Shown piece after piece: positions 5,932 to 12,076 of a stretch of DNA of 13,066 nucleotides (the stretch's first letter is position 1; each line of letters begins with the position of its first letter). Below the pieces are notes generated by a model. It was given only the letters and a program-made list of their open reading frames with translations, made no database searches and was not told the DNA's origin. A program made the translations under genes and the position numbers. The stretch is from Anaerolineae bacterium. Lineage in GTDB: Bacteria > Chloroflexota > Anaerolineae > Anaerolineales > Villigracilaceae. The stretch spans positions 1-13,066 of the forward strand of contig RFJH01000244.1 of assembly GCA_003694975.1 (NCBI GenBank). The letters are read 5' to 3'.

Positions 5932-7661
5932 GATTTGCCCTGATCGGGCAGCCGAATTGCGGCAAGAGCACGCTTTTCAACCAGGTCGCCGGGTATCGAG
6001 CGGAGACCGGCAATTTCCCCGGCACCACCGTGACCTATACCGAGAGTCGTGTGCGCGTGGCAGGTGAGGTGGTCGAGGTGGTGGACCTGCCCGGCACGTA
6101 CTCGCTGGCGGGCACCAATCCCGCCGAACGAGAAACGATGCGTTATCTGGCCTCACGGCAGGTGGACGTGATTATCAACGTGGTAGACGCTTCACGCCTG
6201 AGTGCCGGTCTGGAGTTAACCCTGGAACTCCTGGCGTTGGGACGCCCCATGGTCATCGCGTTGAACATGATGGACGAGGCAGCGCGCCTGGGATTGGAGA
6301 TCAATGGGCCGGGCTTAGAACAGGAACTGGGAGTACCGGTGTTGCCCCTGATCGCGAGCAAGGGGCGTGGCGTGAAACCACTTTTCCTGAGGGCGCTGCG
6401 ACTGGCGAAATCGCCGGACGAAGTGAAGGTCGAAAAGAGTATTCGAGGAGGTTCTTTTGCCCTAACCGACCCTGCTGAACGCCACGCGCGGGCGCGCGAA
6501 CTGGTGCAACGATTTGTGCGTTCTGGCGAACGGCGTCTCTCCTGGCGAGATCGCCTGGATGACGTCCTCCTGCACCCCCTTTGGGGTTACCTCAGTCTGT
6601 TCCTCATCCTGTTTCTGTTCTTCGAGATGGTCTATGGCGTGGGGGCGGCTCTGGAAGGGCCGCTCCTGGCTTTCTTCGACGGCCTCACCGCCGGCCTCGG
6701 GCAACGCTTTGGCGCAGGGACGCTCCTCTCCGAGTTGGTCATTGGGACGATGCAAGGGGTTTCGGCAGGGATTGCCATCGTGCTGCCTTACCTGGTACCT
6801 TTTTTGCTCGGCCTGGGCTTGCTGGAGGATATCGGCTATCTACCGCGCGTTGCCTTCTTGATGGATGCCTTGATGCATCGCATCGGCCTGCACGGCAAAG
6901 CGGTGGTCCCCTTTATTCTGGGGTATGGATGCAATGTTCCGGCGGTGATGTCCACGCGCACCCTGGAAGACCCGCGCGAACGCTACCTGGCTGCGGCGGT
7001 GGCCACCCTGGTGCCCTGTGCAGCGCGCCTCTCGGTGGTCTTTGGGCTGGTGGCGTTTTACCTGGGGCCGGTGGCGGCGCTTTCGCTCTACCTGTTCAAC
7101 CTCTTTGTCATCGCGCTGACAGGGCGACTCCTGAGCCGCGTGATGCCGGAAGACCTCCCCGGCCTGATTCTGGAGATACCTCCCTATCGCCTGCCCACAC
7201 TGCGCATCATTGTGCAAAAGGCCTGGTTCCGTGTGCGCGAATTTGTGACCGAGGCCTGGCCGTTGCTCATCGCGGGCAGTGCCGTGCTCGCCGCCTTGAT
7301 TTATTTCCGCGCCGCTGCGCTGCTTAACGTCCTTGTTCGCCCCATTACCTGGACCCTGGGTTTGCCTTCGGCGACCGGCGTGCCGCTCATCTTCGGCATC
7401 CTGCGCAAGGAACTTTCTCTGATCATGCTTGGACAGGCGCTTGGTTCCACGAACTTCGACGCCGTGCTGACGCCGGTGCAGATGTACACCTTCGCGGCTT
7501 TCGTGATGTTCTACATCCCCTGCCTGGCGACTCTGGGCGCCCTGAAGCGTGAATTGGGGACTCGTTCGCTGCTCTCTATCGCTGGCTTGACGGTTGTGGT
7601 GGCTCTGCTGGCGGCCTCCGTGGCGCGGGTGGCGGCTACGTTGTTCGTGGGTGGGGGGTGA
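5928..7661 (+). CDS. feoB: FeoB, ferrous iron transporter (compact form)
   Basis: A 577-residue membrane GTPase that brings Fe(II) into the cell. The N-terminal G domain shows G1 GQPNCGKST (7-15), a GTT switch at 32-34, G3 DLPG (53-56), G4 NMMD (113-116) and a G5-like ASKG (143-146). The membrane part contains the Gate core LPRVAFLMDALMHRIGLHGK and GYGCNVPAV (332-340, C335), the cysteines C364 (LVPC) and C532 (IPC), and the second Gate region GVPLIFGILRKELSLIML (484-501). Roughly eight or more membrane segments are visible. It is about 200 residues shorter than E. coli FeoB (773). The gap between G domain and first membrane helix (about 150-217) is short, so the helical GDI linker seems reduced, and there is no C-terminal cysteine-rich tail. 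All core motifs remain, so I take it as functional. Confidence 0.94.
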   Translation: MRFALIGQPNCGKSTLFNQVAGYRAETGNFPGTTVTYTESRVRVAGEVVEVVDLPGTYSLAGTNPAERETMRYLASRQVDVIINVVDASRLSAGLELTLELLALGRPMVIALNMMDEAARLGLEINGPGLEQELGVPVLPLIASKGRGVKPLFLRALRLAKSPDEVKVEKSIRGGSFALTDPAERHARARELVQRFVRSGERRLSWRDRLDDVLLHPLWGYLSLFLILFLFFEMVYGVGAALEGPLLAFFDGLTAGLGQRFGAGTLLSELVIGTMQGVSAGIAIVLPYLVPFLLGLGLLEDIGYLPRVAFLMDALMHRIGLHGKAVVPFILGYGCNVPAVMSTRTLEDPRERYLAAAVATLVPCAARLSVVFGLVAFYLGPVAALSLYLFNLFVIALTGRLLSRVMPEDLPGLILEIPPYRLPTLRIIVQKAWFRVREFVTEAWPLLIAGSAVLAALIYFRAAALLNVLVRPITWTLGLPSATGVPLIFGILRKELSLIMLGQALGSTNFDAVLTPVQMYTFAAFVMFYIPCLATLGALKRELGTRSLLSIAGLTVVVALLAASVARVAATLFVGGG

Positions 7662-7667
7662 GTCGCC

Positions 7668-8864
7668 TCATCGTTGTAAGAGTTCGGCGGCGGACGCGGC
7701 CATCAAGGCCGCCGCGCGGGGCAGTGCCTGTTCGTCGAAGTCGAATTTTGGGTGGTGATGACCGTAGTTCAGCCCTTTTTCCGTGTTCGCCGAGCCAATG
7801 AGGAAATAGCAACCGGGGACTTTATCCAGCATAAAGGCCATATCTTCTGAGCCCATCGTGATATAGCCCTCCGTGCTCAGGTCGGCCTCCGGCAAAAGGT
7901 GCCGGGCGACCTCCTGTACGCGCGCCGTGACTTGCTCATCGTTGATGACTGCCGGAGCGATGCGCCGGACTTCGATCTCGGTCTGGCATCCCAGCGCCTG
8001 GGCGGTGTGGCGGATGATCTCCTCAAAGCGCCGTAGGACCTTTTCACGCACGGACGGCTCGAAGGTGCGGATGGTGCCTCGCAGTTCGACCTGTGGAGGG
8101 ATAACGTTGAAGGCTTCCCCGCCGTGGATCATCGTTACACTGACGACGGCGGTCTCCAGCGGGGCGACGTTGCGGGAGACGATGCTCTGCAGGGCGACGA
8201 CGACGTGCGAGGCGGCCACAACGGGGTCTATGCTGTTGTGAGGGACGGCGCCGTGACCTCCTTTGCCACGCACGATGACCTTGAACTCCTCCGCCCCGGC
8301 CATGACCGGCCCGGCGGCCACCCCCAGCCAGCCGAGCGGTTTTTCATTCCAGAGGTGAAGAGCCAGAGCGAAGTCGGGTTTTGGGTTTTCCAACACTCCC
8401 TCGGCGATCATCATCTCCGCGCCGCCCATCGCCTCGCCGCATAATCCCTCTTCCGCAGGTTGGAAGACGAACTTGACCGTCCCGGCCAGATTGTCGCGGT
8501 GGGCGTGCAGGATGCGGGCGACGGTCAGGCCGATGGCTACGTGCCCGTCGTGACCGCAGGCGTGCATCACGCCCGGGTTCTGCGAGGCGTAGGGCGCTCC
8601 GGTCTCCTCGGTGATGGGAAGGGCATCCATATCGAATCGCAGCAGGGCGACCGGCCCGGGGTGTGCGCCGTGCAGCAGGGCGACCACGCCGGTTTTGGCG
8701 ATGCCGGTAGCGACCTCCAGCCCCAGGTCGGTGAGTTCACGGGCGATGATGCCGGCGGTGCGCGTCTCGTGGTATCCCAGTTCGGGGTGAGCGTGCAGGT
8801 CGCGGCGGAGGGAACGGGTGTAATCGAACAGCGCTTGTGCTTCTTGAAGGTAATCAGTGGTCAT
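7668..8864 (-). CDS. M20-family amidohydrolase (aminoacylase/carboxypeptidase type)
   Basis: A 398-residue metallohydrolase of the M20D group, which includes IAA-amino acid hydrolases, hippurate hydrolase and N-acetyl-diaminopimelate deacetylase. Visible motifs are HPELGYHE (26-33), RFDMDALP (76-83), the metal site HACGHDGH (101-108, with C103 and H105), PAEEG (136-140), H170, the dimerisation-domain motif GKGGHGAVPH (200-209) and the final GHHHPKFDFDE (368-378). No signal peptide is seen, so it is cytoplasmic. It should cleave an amide bond of an N-acyl amino acid or similar substrate; the exact substrate cannot be read from sequence. GGAG lies 7 bases before ATG 8864 (complement of 8872-8875), a good ribosome binding site. 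Its stop is only 6 bases from the convergent feoB stop. Upstream lies the palindromic repeat block. Confidence 0.9.
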   Translation of the reverse strand: MTTDYLQEAQALFDYTRSLRRDLHAHPELGYHETRTAGIIARELTDLGLEVATGIAKTGVVALLHGAHPGPVALLRFDMDALPITEETGAPYASQNPGVMHACGHDGHVAIGLTVARILHAHRDNLAGTVKFVFQPAEEGLCGEAMGGAEMMIAEGVLENPKPDFALALHLWNEKPLGWLGVAAGPVMAGAEEFKVIVRGKGGHGAVPHNSIDPVVAASHVVVALQSIVSRNVAPLETAVVSVTMIHGGEAFNVIPPQVELRGTIRTFEPSVREKVLRRFEEIIRHTAQALGCQTEIEVRRIAPAVINDEQVTARVQEVARHLLPEADLSTEGYITMGSEDMAFMLDKVPGCYFLIGSANTEKGLNYGHHHPKFDFDEQALPRAAALMAASAAELLQR

Positions 8865-8893
8865 GGGAATGCTCCATTTTTCAGATATGCTCT

Positions 8894-9361
8894 CCTCGAT
8901 ACGACCTCGCTTCGCTCGGCCTACTCGGAGAGCGCCCGCGCCGAGCGAAACGAAGTGAAGTCGAGGCGGCGCCTCGACTGCGGCCTCCGGCCTCCGCTCA
9001 ATGCGATAACTCGCGCTGAGCGGAGCCGCCGCAAGGCGGCGAAGTCGAAGCGCCCACGCACTATCGTCTCAACTGCGGCCTTCGGCCTCCACTCACGCGA
9101 GAGCCTTGCCAAGCGGAACAAAGTGAAGTCGAGACGTCTGGTGCCGAGCCTCTCGATAAACCCGAGGCGGCCCACACAACGGCGTCTCGACTGCGACCGC
9201 CTGATGGCGGTCTCCGCTCGACGCGACTCGCGCCGGGCGAGCATTGTAGAACAACCGCTTGCGGTTGTCCCGCGCCTCCTCGCCAAGCGGAACGAAATGA
9301 AGTCGAGTCGCCTCGTGCCGGGCTTTTCGACTACGGCCTTCGGCCTCCGTCCGACGCGGCC
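8894..9361. repeat. Noncoding block of palindromic repeats
   Basis: This stretch holds no credible gene and consists of related repeat units. A 23-base element with core AACRAARTGAAGTCGAG occurs at 8943-8965, 9111-9133 and 9285-9307. A second element has the pattern TCGACT-n-CG, a hairpin, then CTCCGCTCRACGCGA. Its hairpins are GGCC/GGCC at 8982-8992, 9077-9087 and 9335-9345; GACCGCC/GGCGGTC at 9195-9212; ACAACCG/CGGTTGT at 9251-9268; and, inverted, GCCGCC-gcaa-GGCGGC at 9025-9040. Larger symmetries include TTCGCTCGGC/GCCGAGCGAA (8911-8920, 8940-8949) and AGTCGAGGC/GCCTCGACT (8959-8967, 8971-8979). Translations in several frames are open but arginine/serine-rich, as expected of GC-rich repeats. 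It resembles dispersed intergenic palindromic elements (REP/MITE-like); no transposase is nearby. Confidence 0.85.
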
Positions 9362-10236
9362 GGATGCAGCAGCGAAGGGAGGACGGCCAGGGCTTTGCCC
9401 AGGCGTGTACCATGCCAGGTGATCAGAGATCCATCCAGCAAGAGAATGCGCCCTGTGCGCGCGGCGGGGGTATCCGCAAGCAGAGTGAACAGTTCCCGGC
9501 GGTGCGTTTCGTCGAATGGGTACGGTTCGCTGGGGAGCAGGATCAACTCCGGCGCGGCGGCGCGCACCTCGTCCAGGGCGACACGAGGGTAGCGCGTGTC
9601 GTGCCCTTCGACGGGGGCGGCGGGCGCGTCTCCTATGTCGGCTTCCAGGGGATAGCGACGCTCGCGTTCGGCAAAGACGTTTTCTCCGCCGAAGATGCTC
9701 AGCAGACTATGGGGATAGGTCTTCCGGTTGAAGGTCATCCACCAGCGGCGACCGTCGGGAGTCTCGTCCTGCCAGATGGGGCAGAAGTAGCGTATAGGTT
9801 GGGCGGACGCACTCGCAGCACGGGCAATTTCCACCTGCCGTTCCAGGTGTTCCACGCTCAAGAGAATTTCCGGCTTGTGGAAAAGGACGGCCAGATGGCG
9901 AAGGTCGGCCAGGGCATCCGCCACGCTGCGTGGGAAAGTCAGCCAGAGGGTAAGCCCGGCCTGCTCCAGGGCGCGTACGATGGCGGGGGTGTTTTCTTCC
10001 TGATTGAGAATGACCAGGTCGGGGTGAAGGGCGATGATTTCCCCGGTACGGGCGTTCTTCGTCCCACCGAGGCGCGGGATGACGCCCTGCTTCGCGGCGG
10101 GCAGGGGACAGTAGTCTGTAACGCCGACGAGGGTCTCTCCCAGGCCGAGGTCGAAAAGACTCTCGGTCATTGAGGGGATGAGGGAGACGACGCGGCGCGG
10201 CGGTGTGTCGGGTTGAGGAGGAGGGTACGTGGTCAT
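9331..10236 (-). CDS. BtuF-like helical-backbone metal/corrinoid receptor domain protein without signal peptide
   Basis: A 301-residue protein of the TroA/BtuF superfamily of periplasmic-binding-type folds. The N-terminal lobe opens RRVVSLIPSMTESLFDLGLGETLVGVTDYC (15-43; key residues S18-L19-P21 and the ESL helix), typical of BtuF-type cobalamin-binding proteins. Further family features are PRLGGTKN (54-61), HPDLVILNQEE (71-81), a central long helix, and FGGENVFAE (182-190) in the second lobe. There is no signal peptide or lipobox: the N-terminus is MTTYPPPQPDTPP. It is therefore predicted to stay in the cytoplasm, unlike true BtuF. Its ATG overlaps the stop of the PIG-L gene (ATGA), so it is the third gene of the ricT operon. 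The last eight residues (ASDGGRRP) and the stop are encoded by repeat DNA. The ligand is unknown; a corrinoid is an inference from the fold. Confidence 0.8.
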   Translation of the reverse strand: MTTYPPPQPDTPPRRVVSLIPSMTESLFDLGLGETLVGVTDYCPLPAAKQGVIPRLGGTKNARTGEIIALHPDLVILNQEENTPAIVRALEQAGLTLWLTFPRSVADALADLRHLAVLFHKPEILLSVEHLERQVEIARAASASAQPIRYFCPIWQDETPDGRRWWMTFNRKTYPHSLLSIFGGENVFAERERRYPLEADIGDAPAAPVEGHDTRYPRVALDEVRAAAPELILLPSEPYPFDETHRRELFTLLADTPAARTGRILLLDGSLITWHGTRLGKALAVLPSLLHPAASDGGRRP

Positions 10237-10979
10237 CCCAGGATGATGCGGCGGAATCGTTCTTCGTAGCGAGGATGTTCTTCGGTGCTGTCTTCCGTGT
10301 GCCAGGATTTGAGGCGTTCCAGGAGTTTCTCCGGCTCGCGGATCTGGCTTTTGTGCGCCAGGATGGCGCGGGTTTTGATTTCCCAGGTATCGGTGACATC
10401 GAGAGTGACGTTGGGGTGAGCCGTGAGTGAGACCCAGACCTCACGCGGGGTGTGCGGCTCCAGGCCCTCGGCGAGGAGTTCGGGGAAATAGAAGGCGTTG
10501 CCTGCGGCGGGGAAGACCGCATCCAGCACGACCTGGCCGGCGTAACGGTGGTCGGGATGGTTCAGGCCATAGCGATCGCTGGGGTACAGGTTTTGCGGAT
10601 CACAGGTGACCAGGATATCTGGTCGGAAGCGACGGATGAGACGTACCACGTCCCGACGCAGGTCGAGATCGGGGAAGAGGTGCCCGTCGGGGCGGTCCAG
10701 AAAGTGAACTTCGCGCGCGCCGATGATACGGGCTGCGGCTTGTTGTTCCTCCTGGCGGATGCGGCAGACCTCGTCCGGCCTCAGTTGGCGGTCGTTTGCG
10801 CCTTTGTCGCCGCAGGTCAGCAGGGCGTAGATGATGTGGTGGCCGGCGCGCGCCCAGCGGGCCAGCGTCGCTCCGCAAAAAAATTCCGGGTCATCCGGAT
10901 GAGCGAGGATGACCAGGATGGTTTGCGGTTGTTCCCAGGCATCGGGAGGCGTAGAGGATGTGTTGGATGATGAGGTCAT
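10233..10979 (-). CDS. PIG-L/LmbE-family zinc deacetylase
   Basis: A 248-residue member of the family that includes MshB, BshB and GlcNAc-PI deacetylase, which remove acetyl groups from N-acetylglucosamine conjugates. The zinc and catalytic motif AHPDDPE is at 26-32 (H27 and D30 as ligands, D29 as base) and the third ligand H144 lies in HPDH (141-144). The Rossmann-like start ILVILAHPDD and the region YGLNHPDHRYAGQVVLDAVF are typical. The first 18 residues are polar and low-complexity, with no signal peptide. It overlaps ricT upstream and the BtuF-like gene downstream by 4 bases each. Possible roles are a step in a low-molecular-weight thiol pathway or detoxification of an acetylated sugar, but no partner glycosyltransferase or cysteine ligase is in view, so the substrate is unassigned. 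Confidence 0.88.
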   Translation of the reverse strand: MTSSSNTSSTPPDAWEQPQTILVILAHPDDPEFFCGATLARWARAGHHIIYALLTCGDKGANDRQLRPDEVCRIRQEEQQAAARIIGAREVHFLDRPDGHLFPDLDLRRDVVRLIRRFRPDILVTCDPQNLYPSDRYGLNHPDHRYAGQVVLDAVFPAAGNAFYFPELLAEGLEPHTPREVWVSLTAHPNVTLDVTDTWEIKTRAILAHKSQIREPEKLLERLKSWHTEDSTEEHPRYEERFRRIILG

Positions 10980-11989
10980 CTTCGCTTCCTGGAGCGCGAT
11001 GATTTTCTGCGGCCTCGACGTCGCGGTTTTTTCGATGTCTTTTTCGATGGAGGAGGTTGTTCCTCTGCAGCCGTTGAGGGTGGTGTTTCCTCAGGGGGAT
11101 GGGTTACCTCGCGCTCTTCGCATTGGGCGCAGGGGGCGGCGGCTTTCCTCCGCAGAGCCTCTAGTTCATCCCAGGGCTCGAGGTCCTCGCGATGAAATTC
11201 GTATAGTGTTTTTTCCTCGCTGTCCAGTTGTACAACGACCGTCCCACGTAAGGGGCGCACCTCGACCACTTTGCCCGGCCCATGGGGGGTGATGACGCGC
11301 TTATTGCGTTTGGGGAGATGTTTGCGCGCTTCAACGTACTGCTCGAACTCGTAAATCAGGCAGCAGCGCAGGCGACCACACATGCCGGTGATCTCGGATG
11401 GGGTAAGCGATATTCCCTGTTCCTTTGCCATCTTGATTGAGATGGGGGTGAATTCGGTCAGGAACAGGGAGCAACAGCGTTTCTCCATGCCGCAGGCGCC
11501 CATGCCGCCGATGATTTTCGCTATATCGCGCGGGCCGATTTGCCGCAATTCAACTTTCGAGCGCGGGTACATGCGTTGCATGGCGCGGCGTAAGTCTTTC
11601 AAATCTACGCGTTCTTCCCCTTCGCAGGAATAGAGAAAGGCGAGACGGGAGCCATTATAGTTGAATTCGGCGGCAATGATTTTGACCCCCTCGATGCCCA
11701 TCTCGGCAAGACGGGCGCGGCATCGCTCTAGAGCCTCTTGTTGGCGAGCGCGCCAGGTCTGGTACAGTGTGAGGTCCCTTGGCGTCGCGCGACGTTCTAC
11801 CTTGCGCAGATCGCCGTTTTCCCGCTCCGGGGGCTCGCGATAGACGCGGACGACGCGCCCAAGGTGTTCCCCCCGCGCCGTATCTACGATGACGTATTCG
11901 TCCTCGCGGACATCGGGGACGGCACTGCTATCGAAATGGTAAATTTTGCCTGCTTGTGAGAAGCGGACACCGATAATCAAAGGTTGCAT
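10976..11989 (-). CDS. ricT: RicT/PSP1-domain protein with extra CxxC and basic tail
   Basis: A 337-residue PSP1 C-terminal-domain protein of the RicT (YaaT) family. In Bacillus subtilis RicT forms an Fe-S complex with RicA and RicF that acts with RNase Y in mRNA processing. The family core is clear: VRFSQAGKIYHFD near the start, AEFNYNGSRLAFLY (107-120), RQIGPRDIAKIIGG (149-162), then the cysteine groups GACGMEKRCC (164-173) and GMCGRLRCC (202-210). Residues C166, C172, C173, C204, C209 and C210 could hold an Fe-S cluster. After the core come a KOW-like basic/beta segment (HGPGKVVEV), an added CAQC (287-290), a Pro/Glu linker and a strongly basic tail (316-337). No Shine-Dalgarno sequence precedes ATG 11989; a TATAAT box does. 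It heads the ricT / PIG-L / BtuF-like operon. Confidence 0.9.
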   Translation of the reverse strand: MQPLIIGVRFSQAGKIYHFDSSAVPDVREDEYVIVDTARGEHLGRVVRVYREPPERENGDLRKVERRATPRDLTLYQTWRARQQEALERCRARLAEMGIEGVKIIAAEFNYNGSRLAFLYSCEGEERVDLKDLRRAMQRMYPRSKVELRQIGPRDIAKIIGGMGACGMEKRCCSLFLTEFTPISIKMAKEQGISLTPSEITGMCGRLRCCLIYEFEQYVEARKHLPKRNKRVITPHGPGKVVEVRPLRGTVVVQLDSEEKTLYEFHREDLEPWDELEALRRKAAAPCAQCEEREVTHPPEETPPSTAAEEQPPPSKKTSKKPRRRGRRKSSRSRKRR

Positions 11990-11996
11990 GGGGGGT

Positions 11997-12002
11997 ATTA
12001 TA
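11997..12002 (-). promoter_or_regulatory. Leaderless-type -10 box for the ricT operon
   Basis: On the minus strand a perfect TATAAT is followed by A and six C residues and then the ricT ATG at 11989. The spacing of 7 bases leaves no room for a Shine-Dalgarno sequence and puts the transcription start at or beside the start codon. No obvious -35 box is found at 16-18 bases. The arrangement parallels that of the UbiA gene. Confidence 0.6.
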
Positions 12003-12036
12003 ACGCGAATGGAGGCGACGGTGAGGCCTTCGGTTT

Positions 12037-12069
12037 CCCCGCCGGCGCAGGTCGGGGATGCCGGTGGGG
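12037..12069 (-). terminator. Hairpin after the histidine kinase gene
   Basis: CCCCGCCGGC (12037-12046) and GCCGGTGGGG (12060-12069) pair over ten bases with one G-T pair, around a 13-base loop. It begins 7 bases after the kinase stop. The following minus-strand bases are AAACCGAAGG, without a T tract, so this is at best a weak intrinsic terminator or a 3'-end stabilising hairpin. It separates the kinase gene from the ricT operon. Confidence 0.4.
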
Positions 12070-12076
12070 GTTCCCC

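Noticed and set aside
7696..7712. GCGGCC/GGCCGC hairpin near the M20 stop as a terminator for feoB
   Set aside because: It lies inside the M20 coding region, has only six base pairs and no T tract; GC-rich coding DNA gives such stems by chance.
8894..9361. CRISPR array
   Set aside because: The repeats are unevenly spaced, divergent, occur in both orientations and lack uniform spacers; no cas gene is present.
8460..9422. Long open frames across the repeat block on both strands
   Set aside because: They are antisense to the M20 gene or run through palindromic repeats, give Arg/Ser/Gly-rich low-complexity translations, and share no family motif.
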